64,000 nucleotides of DNA from Eubacteriaceae bacterium (GCA_910574915.1 CAJTCR010000017.1:30202-94201), one strand, 5' to 3'; positions 16,522 to 23,925 are shown, numbered from the stretch's first letter. Numbers and translations: made by a program. Notes: generated by a model not told the origin, from the sequence alone.

Positions 16522-16550
16522 ATTATATATGCACATGCTGATAATTTCAA
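16522..16550 (-). promoter_or_regulatory. Promoter of glyA-serS
   Basis: Minus strand TTGAAA (16545-16550), 17-bp spacer, TATAAT (16522-16527). A near-consensus housekeeping promoter giving a leader of about 100 nt. Confidence 0.75.
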
Positions 16551-16630
16551 GTATTAAAAAGTATTTAACCTGAAAAACTAGTAGAGTGGATAGGTTTTTG
16601 CTGTTTTGGTGCATTTTGAGGATGGGGTGG

Positions 16631-16903
16631 TTTTTTTACGGAAAGGGACGCCGGGAGAGGGGATGGGCACGCTTTGGCGGCGTCCGTTCCAGAATGCTAA
16701 GAAGCCCTAAGCCTTCTGCTGGTACGCTGTGGCTGTGGACGGTCGCGGCACCTAGTTCGCTGCCTGATTGCAGCTAAAGGTGCCGCTTGGCTGCGCCCCT
16801 GGTTATTTTGCAGAAGGCTAAGGGCTTCTAACCATTCTTCCAAAGCCGCCGCCAAAGCGTGCCCATCCCCTCACCCGGCTGTTCTTTGTAAGTGTTGCTA
16901 AAA
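16631..16903 (-). repeat. Palindromic repeat copy C
   Basis: A full copy read in minus orientation: the CCAGGGG..GCAGCCAAGCGG core is on the minus strand at 16782-16802. The outer arm GGATGGGCACGCTTTGGCGG (16661-16680) has its exact complement on the far side. The inner stem AAGCCCTAAGCCTTCTGC is matched except for one conserved mismatch. The apical stem is GGCACCT/AGGTGCC around a CTGCC-type hairpin. It lies upstream of the glyA promoter, with no gene between here and 18082. Confidence 0.85.
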
Positions 16904-17175
16904 CCATCGATATAGTGGTTCTGTATAAAAGCAACTAGAGCGTTGCAGAAATAACAGTGTATACAGTGCACGTTATTTTTGTCAGCGCAAGGCGGAGGAA
17001 GGAAACGATACCAGGTGCATCGTTGACTGACGGCAACGCGGCGATGGTGGAAATAGCGGGTGCTGTTTTTGTTCGTAGCAGACAGACTAATTTGAATAGT
17101 TCACTTTAGAACATATTTGAAAAATGCTTTCCGTGATCTGCGCTTCACTAACACTACAACCAACAATACAAATAA
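16904..17175. other. Gene-free spacer with repeat-associated motifs
   Basis: No convincing gene. It holds CTAGAGCG and TTGCAGAAATAAC near 16936-16956 (shared with the inverted repeat at 12545-12588), and a G/C-rich stretch to about 17070. It ends in CACTAACACTACAACCAACA (from 17146), which recurs from 17489, so it belongs to the tandem unit that carries copies D and E. Confidence 0.5.
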
Positions 17176-17481
17176 TATCGGACTTGTTTTCGTAACATTT
17201 TACGAAAAGCAGCCGGGAGAGAGGACTGGCATACCCTGGCGGCGGCTTTGGAAGAATGGTTAGAAGCTCTTGGTATTCTGCAACTACCAGGGGCGCAGCC
17301 AAGCGGCACCTTTAGCTGCCACCAGGCAGCGAACTAGGTGCCGCGACCGTCCACAGCCACAGCGTCCCAGCAGAATACCTAGAGCTTCTTACCATTCTGG
17401 AACGGACGCCGCCAGGGTATGCCAGTCCTCTCTCCCGGCGTCCCTTCCTGTAAAAACATACCAAAGCAATTCAAATTTGTT
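17176..17481 (+). repeat. Palindromic repeat copy D
   Basis: A full plus-orientation copy. It starts at TATCGGACTTGTTTTCGTAA, followed by TTTTACGAAAAGCAGCC. The arm GGACTGGCATACCCTGGCGG has its exact complement on the far side, the inner stem is AAGCTCTTGGTATTCTGC, the core is CCAGGGGCGCAGCCAAGCGG, and the apex is GCGGCACCT/AGGTGCCGC with CTGCC..GGCAG inside. It ends in CGTCCCTTCCTGTAAAAAC and ACCAAAGCAATTCAAATTTG. It is repeated almost identically 344 bp further on as copy E. Confidence 0.88.
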
Positions 17482-17519
17482 CACTGTAGTACTAACACTA
17501 CAGCCAACAATACAAACAA

Positions 17520-17801
17520 TATCGGACTTGTTTGCGTAACATTTTACGAAAAGCAGCCGGGAGAGAGGACTGGCATACCCTGGCGGCGGCTTTGGAAGAA
17601 TGGTTAGAAGCTCTTGGTATTCTGCAAAACTACCAGGGGCGCAGCCAAGCGGCACCTTTAGCTGCCACCAGGCAGCGAACTAGGTGCCGCGACCGTCCAC
17701 AGCCACAGCGTCCCAGCAGAATACCTAGAACTTCTTACCATTCTGGAACGGACGCCGCCAGGGTATGCCAGTCCTCTCTCCCGGCGTCCCTTCCTGTAAA
17801 A
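17520..17801 (+). repeat. Palindromic repeat copy E (tandem with D)
   Basis: A near-identical direct repeat of copy D at a 344-bp offset. The flank ACACTACAGCCAACAATACA before it matches the flank before D. Differences from D include a 2-nt insertion after TTCTGC and one base in the inner stem (AGAACTTC for AGAGCTTC). The right flank past 17801 (CCCCACCACCCTCAAAATTC) is an inverted likeness of the left flank of copy C. Confidence 0.88.
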
Positions 17802-17832
17802 CCCCACCACCCTCAAAATTCATCAAAATACC

Positions 17833-17987
17833 TAAAAAAACCTGCCCAACACATATCAGGCAGGTTTTGCGCAGTTAGAAAGCTGTTTGATTTTAAGGGA
17901 TTTTCAATTCAGTACCATAAACCGTATGTATTCTCCATACGGTACAAGCTCAGGGAAATTGGCTGTTTATGGTTTTTCTGCTGCGCT
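17833..17987 (-). ncRNA. Candidate structured small RNA divergent from the XRE gene
   Basis: The roughly 155-nt minus-strand stretch between a promoter (17994-18022) and a strong terminator has no credible long frame. It folds: ACCATAAAC/GTTTATGGT (17914-17922 with 17965-17973, 9 bp) encloses a hairpin arm ACCGTATG/CATACGGT (17921-17928 with 17936-17943). The terminator is AAAACCTGCC..GGCAGGTTTTTTT at 17833-17868 read on the minus strand. A nine-codon frame (MENTYGLWY) lies inside, without a ribosome site. Transcription is inferred from the promoter and terminator only; the RNA class is not recognised. Confidence 0.45.
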
Positions 17988-17993
17988 GCTTTT

Positions 17994-18045
17994 ATTATAG
18001 TCGCATTGCGACTATTTTGCAATAGCCTTTTCGCCACTTTTTAAA
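17994..18045. promoter_or_regulatory. Overlapping divergent promoters with a 19-bp operator
   Basis: TTGCAA at 18017-18022 is its own complement and can serve both directions. To the left it gives TTGCAA, 17 bp, TATAAT (17994-17999, minus strand). To the right it gives TTGCAA, 17 bp, TTTAAA (18040-18045) for the XRE gene. The minus spacer is almost entirely the perfect palindrome ATAGTCGCATTGCGACTAT (17997-18015), a size suited to an XRE dimer. Binding there would block the leftward promoter. Confidence 0.55.
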
Positions 18046-18081
18046 ATAGTAGTAAAAATTACAATCAGCAGGAGGATTCGA

Positions 18082-18288
18082 ATGATATTTCCAAATATCA
18101 GAAATTTAAGAGAAGATAATGACAAAAAACAGATTGAGCTTGCCAATTATCTGAATGTAAAACAGACTACTTACTCAAAATATGAGCTTGGAAAGATAAA
18201 TGTACCTATTGAAATTTTTATTAAGCTGGCAGATTACTACGATGTCAGCGTGGACTATCTGCTGGGACGCACGAAAGAAAAAAAATAA
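18082..18288 (+). CDS. Small XRE-family transcriptional regulator
   Basis: A 68-residue single-domain DNA-binding protein of the Cro/C1 helix-turn-helix type. The five helices fill the protein; the recognition region is QIELANYLNVKQTTYSKYEL (residues 17-36), and the tail KLADYYDVSVDYLLGRT is typical of phage-like and chromosomal XRE regulators. The start has GGAGG 7 nt upstream. It stands alone, with a short leader from the promoter at 18017-18045 and a bidirectional terminator after it. The palindrome at 17997-18015 is its most likely operator, which would make it the regulator of the divergent candidate RNA. Confidence 0.88.
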   Translation: MIFPNIRNLREDNDKKQIELANYLNVKQTTYSKYELGKINVPIEIFIKLADYYDVSVDYLLGRTKEKK

Positions 18289-18302
18289 TCCCGCATCCAA
18301 AA

Positions 18303-18346
18303 GAGCTGCCGTACAAAGCCTGATAAAATGCTTTGTGCGGCAGCTC
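18303..18346. terminator. Bidirectional terminator between the XRE gene and secDF
   Basis: GAGCTGCCGTACAAAGC (18303-18319) pairs with GCTTTGTGCGGCAGCTC (18330-18346), 17 bp with one T-G wobble and a 10-nt loop. It lies between convergent genes. The minus strand continues into TCTTTTGG. Confidence 0.75.
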
Positions 18347-18365
18347 CATTATTAAAACGAAACTA

Positions 18366-20546
18366 TTATGCCATTTTCTTTGCTTTCGAGCCCTTTTTCA
18401 CTTCACCGGATGCCTTTTGATGAATTTTCATTTCAAACCAAAGCTCCGTCGCGATGCAGATCGAAGAATACGTACCGCTGATTACGCCTACCATAAGCGG
18501 AAGTGCAAATTCCCGGATCGAAGCTACGCCAAGGATGTACAAAAGCAGCACCATTACGAATGTCGTTACCGAAGTATTAATCGAACGCGACAGCGTCTGC
18601 GTAATACTTTTATTTGCAATCTCCTTTAGCTCTGACTGCGTCACGCGCGGCTTGGATTTTAAGTTTTCACGAATACGGTCAAACGTTACGATCGTATCGT
18701 TAATGGAATAACCAAGGATCGTCAGCATAACCGCGATAAACGTAGAGCCTACGGAAATCCGTACGAGCGCATAGCAGGTAAGCACTACGAGGATATCGTG
18801 CACGAGCGCAATGACCGCGCTTGTTGCAAAGCGGAAATCACTAAAGCGGAACCAGATATAGATCAGCATCAAAATTACCGCTATTACTACCGCCCAGACT
18901 GCATCCACCGTCATTTCCTTACTGATCGTCTCGCTGACATTCTGATAGGAAATCGCGCTGTTTTCTACGGAATAGTTGTCTTCAAATATCTTTGCAAATG
19001 TCTCGCGTTCTGCAAGTTCCAGATTTCTTGTCTTAAAAATAACCTGTGTCGTATCCGCGATTTTCTGCACCTGTACTTCTGCGGTTCCAAGCGCTTCGTT
19101 AATTAACGGCACAATTTCTGAATCAATCTCGGACAATTCATAATTTTTGCCCAAATCAACGGTTGTAGAAGTACCGCCGACAAACTCCAGGCTGTAGTTA
19201 AAGGCTCCCTTGCCGCCTGAAGCGTTCAGCGCTTCCCCCACAAATCCTGCCGCGATGAGAATAACGGAAATAATAAAGAACACATAGCGCTTGGAAATAA
19301 AATCCACAACCTTGCGCTCTTTTGCAGCGCCGTAATATTTGACGTCCTTAAATCCGATTGCATGGATCGCATACATGGAATATCTCGTAACGACCAGCGC
19401 CGTCACCATTGATAAAATAATACCGATTGCCAGTGTGTAGGCAAATCCCTTGACTGTACCAGAACCTTTGACTGCGAGCACCGCAGCCGCAATCAGCGTC
19501 GTCACATTTCCGTCAATAATCGCTGACAATGCTTTCTGGTATCCGGTCTTAATCGCTGCTCCCGTAGACTTGCCAAGAGCCAGCTCTTCTTTGATACGTG
19601 CGTTAATTACAACATTCGCATCCACTGCCATACCGATGCCCAGGATAATTCCGGCAATACCCGGCAGCGTCAGCGTGATCTCAAACAGATAAATTACGGC
19701 AACCACTGCGGTCGCATATACAAGCAGTCCCAAAGAGGTTGCAACGCCTGCGATCCAGTAAAAGGCAATTAAAAATACGATAATCAGTGCAAGGCCGATC
19801 GCCGCTGCGGTCAGTGCCGTCGAGATCGCTTCCTGCCCTAACGAGGCACCTACGACCTGGGATGTCAGCTCTTCTAACTCCAATGATAACGAACCGATAC
19901 GGATCTGGGACGCAAGCGTCTCTGCCGCTTCAAACGACTCCATACCATCAATAGTAGCAGTACCGCCGCTGATCTTTTCATTGACGGTTGGATTGCTGAT
20001 GACCTCTCCGTCGTATACGATTGGAATGTTCTTTTTAATATTGTTTGCCGTCAGCTCCGCAAATGTCTCGGCTGCTTCATCGGTAAATGTCAGCTCTACA
20101 ATCGCCTGGTTTCTGCCGTCTTTCGTCACATACCTTGCCGCTGCGGTTTCCACATCGTCGCCCGTCAGCACGACATTGCCGTCCGGGTCTTGAAATTCCA
20201 GCGAACCCGGCGTGCCAAGCTCTTCCAATATGTCATTCGCGTCGGTAACGCCAGGAATCGCGACGGTAATACGGTCGCTGCCTTCTCTTGCCACCTGCGC
20301 TTCTGTACTGTAGTCGTCCACACGCCTTTGCAGCTTGTAGACCGTATCGCTGATCTGCTCCGGCGTAGCGTCTTCATCGACGATCTGATACGTAATGCTG
20401 ACACCGCCAGCCAGGTCAAGCCCCAAGGTTATGTTCTGGTTTTCCCCGCGCCCTGTCGAAGACAGGATAATCGACGCGTAATATCCCAAACCCAGTATAC
20501 ATGCCAGGACAATGCAAAGTATCGTAATGCCTTTTCCTTTTTTCAT
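18366..20546 (-). CDS. secDF: Protein translocase subunit SecDF (fused)
   Basis: An auxiliary Sec component that uses the proton gradient to pull exported proteins across the membrane. It has 726 residues, with SecD and SecF fused as in many Firmicutes. The SecD half starts with a membrane helix, then NITLGLDLAGGVSITYQI at about residue 38, a periplasm-type domain, and a six-helix bundle with GIILGIGMAVDANVVINARI. The SecF half begins near 420, with SLEFVGGTSTTVDL and a second bundle (ILGYSINDTIVTFDRIRE). The start has GAGGG 7 nt upstream. It directly follows the SCIFF maturase gene, 14 nt apart. Confidence 0.95.
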   Translation of the reverse strand: MKKGKGITILCIVLACILGLGYYASIILSSTGRGENQNITLGLDLAGGVSITYQIVDEDATPEQISDTVYKLQRRVDDYSTEAQVAREGSDRITVAIPGVTDANDILEELGTPGSLEFQDPDGNVVLTGDDVETAAARYVTKDGRNQAIVELTFTDEAAETFAELTANNIKKNIPIVYDGEVISNPTVNEKISGGTATIDGMESFEAAETLASQIRIGSLSLELEELTSQVVGASLGQEAISTALTAAAIGLALIIVFLIAFYWIAGVATSLGLLVYATAVVAVIYLFEITLTLPGIAGIILGIGMAVDANVVINARIKEELALGKSTGAAIKTGYQKALSAIIDGNVTTLIAAAVLAVKGSGTVKGFAYTLAIGIILSMVTALVVTRYSMYAIHAIGFKDVKYYGAAKERKVVDFISKRYVFFIISVILIAAGFVGEALNASGGKGAFNYSLEFVGGTSTTVDLGKNYELSEIDSEIVPLINEALGTAEVQVQKIADTTQVIFKTRNLELAERETFAKIFEDNYSVENSAISYQNVSETISKEMTVDAVWAVVIAVILMLIYIWFRFSDFRFATSAVIALVHDILVVLTCYALVRISVGSTFIAVMLTILGYSINDTIVTFDRIRENLKSKPRVTQSELKEIANKSITQTLSRSINTSVTTFVMVLLLYILGVASIREFALPLMVGVISGTYSSICIATELWFEMKIHQKASGEVKKGSKAKKMA

Positions 20547-20560
20547 GTTTTATCCCTCTC

Positions 20561-21979
20561 TTACTTATCACTTTCGGCCGCCTGCTCCTCCAGCGCCGCC
20601 TTAATCATAATCGCGCATTCCACACGCTTTTTTTGCAGCTCGCAGCCGATCTCATACGTCTCATGGATATCTCCGTGAAAGTTGTATGCATTTGCAGCAC
20701 AGCCTCCGCTGCAATAAAATCTGGCAAAACAATCCCTGCATTTTTCCTTCGCATACACGTTGCAGCCGGAAAACAGTTCACGGGTCTGCGTATTTGTTAC
20801 GCCTTCTGTCACGTTTCCCATTAAAAATTTCTCGTTTCCGACAAACTGGTGACACGGGTACAAGTCGCCCCAAGGCGTGACCGCAAGATATTCTGTGCCG
20901 GAACCGCAGCCCGACAGCCGTTTTGCCACACACGGCCCGCCTTCCAGATCGATCATAAAATGAAAGAACTGAAATCCGCGCCCTTCTTTTTCCCGCCGGA
21001 TCATTTCTTTTGCCAGTGCATCATATTCTGCAAAAAGCTGCGGCAGGTCTTCTTTTCGGATCGCGTAATCGTCCGTTTCCTGCGCCACAACCGGCTCTAC
21101 GGAAATCTGCGTAAACCCAAGGTCTGCTAAGTGCAGCACATCTTTGGAAAAGTCCAGGTTGTGGCGCGTAAACGTCCCCCTGACATAGTAGCGCTGCTGG
21201 TTTCTGCTGTCAGCAAACCTCTGAAACTTCGGCACGATCAAATCATAGCTGCCCGCCCCGCTTCGAAACGGGCGCATATGGTCATTGACTTCTTTTCTGC
21301 CGTCTATGCTGAGCACCACATTTGCCATCTCGCGGTTGGCAAACTCCATAATCTCCTCATTCAGTAAAACACCATTCGTCGTCAGTGTAAAGCGGAAATT
21401 TTTGTTATGCAGCTTTTCCTGCTGCCTTCCATACGCTACCAGCCGTTTGACAACCTCCAGGTTCAAGGTCGGTTCTCCGCCGAAAAAGTCTACCTCCAGG
21501 TTGCGCCTGCTGCCGGAATTTGCAATTAAAAAATCCAGTGCCGCCCTGCCGACCTCGTAGCTCATCAGCGCCCGTCGCCCGTGATATTCGCCTTCCTCTG
21601 CAAAGCAGTAACGGCAGGCAAGGTTGCAGTCGTGCGCGATATGCAGGCACAGCGCTTTTACAACTGTCTGGCGGTTTTTAAAATCAAAAATAACATCCTC
21701 GTATGCATCCGTGGTAAACAACTGCCCCGCTTCCTTTAGCTGCATCAGCTCCCCGTATGCTTCCGCTATTTCTTCCTGCGGATACTTGTCCTTAAGCCGC
21801 AAGACAAGCTCTTGCAGCAAATCCTGTCCGCCGCACATTTTAAAGCACTGTTCATACAGCGCAAGCACATCATAGACGACGTCATCCACGACATGGACAG
21901 CCCCACTGTTTACATCTAATACGATATTATAGCCATTGTTTTTATATTGATGAACCTGATACTTCAACGTCTGCTTCAT
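20561..21979 (-). CDS. scfB: SCIFF peptide maturase, radical SAM/SPASM
   Basis: A radical-SAM enzyme that installs Cys-to-Thr thioether bonds in the SCIFF peptide. Its 472 residues comprise a roughly 100-residue N-terminal peptide-recognition domain (YNIVLDVNSGAVHVVDDVVY), then the radical SAM cluster CNLACRYCFA (CX3CX2C), FFGGEPTLN, and a C-terminal SPASM region with several cysteines (CRDCFARFYCSGGC). Start choice is weak: the ATG at 21979 directly follows GGGGG, and an ATG at 21994 has no ribosome site. Precursor scfA lies 161 nt upstream with two perfect hairpins between them, and secDF follows immediately. Confidence 0.93.
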   Translation of the reverse strand: MKQTLKYQVHQYKNNGYNIVLDVNSGAVHVVDDVVYDVLALYEQCFKMCGGQDLLQELVLRLKDKYPQEEIAEAYGELMQLKEAGQLFTTDAYEDVIFDFKNRQTVVKALCLHIAHDCNLACRYCFAEEGEYHGRRALMSYEVGRAALDFLIANSGSRRNLEVDFFGGEPTLNLEVVKRLVAYGRQQEKLHNKNFRFTLTTNGVLLNEEIMEFANREMANVVLSIDGRKEVNDHMRPFRSGAGSYDLIVPKFQRFADSRNQQRYYVRGTFTRHNLDFSKDVLHLADLGFTQISVEPVVAQETDDYAIRKEDLPQLFAEYDALAKEMIRREKEGRGFQFFHFMIDLEGGPCVAKRLSGCGSGTEYLAVTPWGDLYPCHQFVGNEKFLMGNVTEGVTNTQTRELFSGCNVYAKEKCRDCFARFYCSGGCAANAYNFHGDIHETYEIGCELQKKRVECAIMIKAALEEQAAESDK

Positions 21980-22005
21980 CCCCCATCTGAACATAAGACG
22001 CGCAA

Positions 22006-22043
22006 CTGTCCAAAAATAACTTGTACAAATTATTTTTGGACAG
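22006..22043 (-). promoter_or_regulatory. 14-bp hairpin just before scfB
   Basis: CTGTCCAAAAATAA (22006-22019) pairs perfectly with TTATTTTTGGACAG (22030-22043), with TTGTACAA in the loop. It ends 12 nt before the upstream ATG of scfB and 27 nt before the preferred one, so it may set or limit translation of the maturase, or mark RNA processing. Confidence 0.55.
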
Positions 22044-22091
22044 TCCTCCTGCTGGTCTTATACTGTAATATTAAAATCCTTACGAATTCTC

Positions 22092-22122
22092 AGAGCGTGT
22101 TTAAACAATTTAAACACGCTCT
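22092..22122 (-). promoter_or_regulatory. 14-bp hairpin just after scfA
   Basis: AGAGCGTGTTTAAA (22092-22105) pairs perfectly with TTTAAACACGCTCT (22109-22122) around a 3-nt loop, 17 nt beyond the scfA stop. On the minus strand it lacks a T-run, so full termination is unlikely. Protection of the short scfA message or partial attenuation would explain more peptide than enzyme. Confidence 0.55.
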
Positions 22123-22139
22123 TTCGCATTTCCGGTATC

Positions 22140-22283
22140 CTATTTGTTCTGCTCGCAGGTCTGGTTGCCTACGGTGCAGGATGTCTTACATGCAGACTGG
22201 CAGGATGTCTGGCATTCGCCGCAGCCGCCTTTTTTTACAGTATTCTGCAATTTTTTGGTATTTAAAGTTTTAATGTGCTTCAT
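22140..22283 (-). CDS. scfA: SCIFF ranthipeptide precursor (six cysteines in 47 aa)
   Basis: A 47-residue ribosomal peptide precursor. It begins MKHIKTLNTKKLQNTVKKGG as the leader, followed by the Cys-rich core from residue 21 (CGECQTSCQSACKTSC), then TVGNQTCEQNK. The six cysteines are at 21, 24, 28, 32, 36 and 43, with Thr/Ser acceptors between them. This is the SCIFF family, found in nearly all Clostridia beside its maturase; a role in quorum-type signalling has been proposed for ranthipeptides. The ribosome site AAAGGAG is 8 nt before the ATG. Its small size means simple frame length cut-offs miss it. Confidence 0.95.
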   Translation of the reverse strand: MKHIKTLNTKKLQNTVKKGGCGECQTSCQSACKTSCTVGNQTCEQNK

Positions 22284-22325
22284 AATACATTCTCCTTTCT
22301 GCTTCCTGACGCTGTGCTATTGGCT

Positions 22326-22354
22326 AGTATACCACATCTTCTCTCATAAGGAAA
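22326..22354 (-). promoter_or_regulatory. Probable scfA promoter
   Basis: Minus strand TTTCCT (22349-22354), 17-bp spacer, TATACT (22326-22331). The -10 box is good and the -35 poor. It gives a leader of about 35 nt with AAAGGAG. Confidence 0.4.
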
Positions 22355-22408
22355 GTAATTTTTTATTTTGTGTTGTGTCCCTTTTTTGTTGATTTTGTCT
22401 AAATGTAG

Positions 22409-22780
22409 TTAGCTGAGCATCCCGCCTGCCATCCCTGACAAAATACAAAGGACCGCCGTTGTCAGCATATGTACAAGCTGCCCGTCCAGCCCACGGTTTA
22501 CTGCCAGGTTGCCAAGCAGCAATACCACAAAATAAAATGCGCCGACACACAGCCCCCACAAATATTTTTTGACCTTTTTCTTTTTGCCGATCAAAAATCC
22601 CCCTGCAAAGCAGGATACAATATACGTCGCAATAATCCCGATGCTGACCGCGGCATCCGACATTTCCACGCGCCCTAACAGCGCAGCCAGGACAACGAGC
22701 AATAGCCCTGTAATTACATACATCGCTACCAGGTCTGCCAGTATCGGCATGGCACTGCTTTTTGGATTTCCTTTTTCCAA
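22409..22780 (-). CDS. TIGR04086-family membrane protein
   Basis: A 123-residue protein with four hydrophobic helices (MYVITGLLLVVLAALLG, IGIIATYIVSCFAGGFLIG, GAFYFVVLLLGNLAV, LTTAVLCILSGMAGGML) joined by a Lys-rich loop (KKKKVKKYLW). It matches the TIGR04086 family, whose genes characteristically sit next to SCIFF loci in Clostridia; the function is unknown, and export or immunity is a guess. Translation starts at a TTG (22778-22780) 8 nt after GGGAGGAGG. It is separated from scfA by a 125-nt gap with the probable scfA promoter. Confidence 0.85.
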   Translation of the reverse strand: MEKGNPKSSAMPILADLVAMYVITGLLLVVLAALLGRVEMSDAAVSIGIIATYIVSCFAGGFLIGKKKKVKKYLWGLCVGAFYFVVLLLGNLAVNRGLDGQLVHMLTTAVLCILSGMAGGMLS

Positions 22781-22862
22781 GTCCTGTCCTCCTCCCTTTT
22801 CTTCCGATGGCTATATTTTATCCTATGCGCATCCGAAAAAAATATGAACGCGATTTTACCCG

Positions 22863-23825
22863 TTACAGCTCCATGCTAAAATGCCACAGCTCCCCTTGTC
22901 TGTGCTCCTTGCCTTGGCACTGTGTAAATCCAAGCTTTTGCGCCACACGCAGCGAACCTTTATTGTTCGGATGGATAAAGCAGTGCAGTTGTTCTATTTC
23001 AAGCTCTTCTTTTGCATACGCCACAATCGACGCGCATACTTCCGTCGCATAGCCCTGCCGCTGATAAGCCGTCCCGATCACATACCCAAGCTCCATACAA
23101 ACCTCGCCTTCTACTTCGCGGTGCTCAATGCCGGCGCGCCCAATCAGCGCTCCTGTCTTTGTGTCGCAGACGACCCACATGCCATAGCCGTAATAATAAT
23201 ACCGATGGTCAATATAGCTTTCTGTATACAATTCTTCTTTTTCCCGCTCAAACAAAGGCTCTGTATAATCCGTAATCCCCTCCTCCTCATACAATGCATA
23301 CAGCGCATCCAGATCCTGCACCGTAATCTCGCGTACATACGTCCGCTTCGTATACAGAATAATCCACGGCAGACGGTTCCTGCGCTTTTGCACCCGGTCT
23401 AAAAACTGCACCCCGATCTCTTCAAAGCCGAGCACAACCATGTCTGCCGCTGCGGCTGCCCGGCTGCCGCTTCTTTCATAAAATACCACGCCCATTCCCG
23501 CATTTTTTCGCCTCCCGCTATTGCCATCACTGTCTTTTTTGTTGCCACAATCATATACATACTGTGCCAGCGCTGCATCCTCGGTTACAAGCAGCGCTGC
23601 TTTTTCTGAAATCCCCGCTTCACGCAGCGCCTTTTGGATCCCGTTATATACGCTGTGCGGCTGCTGCGCCGCATTTTGGCGCCTTTTCACCTGAATACGG
23701 CGTATCCTAAAAGCCTGTATCTCTTCCTCCAGCTTTTTTCTCTCGTTTTTATCCAGATCTTCAGCATCCCATACGACTGCCCGCAGTACCAACTGGCGGC
23801 AGATCATTTCCTGCTTTGGTGTCAT
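22863..23825 (-). CDS. GNAT acetyltransferase with degenerate HAD-like N-terminus
   Basis: 320 residues. The C-terminal half (about 165-320) is a GNAT domain (LDALYALYEEEGITDYTEP; acetyl-CoA loop region VIGTAYQRQGYATEVCASIV; FIHPNNKGSLRVAQKLGFTQ). The N-terminal half resembles a HAD-type domain: VVWDAEDLD in the place of motif I, a tail SEKAALLVTEDAALAQYVYD, and GMGVVFYE before AADMVVLGFEEIG. Motif I lacks the second Asp of DxD, so phosphatase activity is unlikely. The substrate is unknown. The ribosome site is AAGGAGACAGGAG. The gene stands alone, divergent from the cyclophilin gene. Confidence 0.75.
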   Translation of the reverse strand: MTPKQEMICRQLVLRAVVWDAEDLDKNERKKLEEEIQAFRIRRIQVKRRQNAAQQPHSVYNGIQKALREAGISEKAALLVTEDAALAQYVYDCGNKKDSDGNSGRRKNAGMGVVFYERSGSRAAAAADMVVLGFEEIGVQFLDRVQKRRNRLPWIILYTKRTYVREITVQDLDALYALYEEEGITDYTEPLFEREKEELYTESYIDHRYYYYGYGMWVVCDTKTGALIGRAGIEHREVEGEVCMELGYVIGTAYQRQGYATEVCASIVAYAKEELEIEQLHCFIHPNNKGSLRVAQKLGFTQCQGKEHRQGELWHFSMEL

Positions 23826-23925
23826 ATCTCCTGTCTCCTTCGATTTCTATTTGCCGCCAGATTCCCTGACCGCATATTCTGTCACTCAGTATAACATATT
23901 TTTTAAATTTCCTCTTTACGATTCC

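Noticed and set aside
16904..17175. Riboswitch or phage attachment site in the spacer between copies C and D
   Set aside because: No match to a known riboswitch core, no tRNA end or direct-repeat pair of an attachment site; only repeat-associated motifs.
17532..18044. A 170-codon plus-strand frame across copy E and the XRE upstream region
   Set aside because: It reads through the palindrome, then through a terminator and promoter region. No ribosome site, and the translated part repeats strings seen in other copies.
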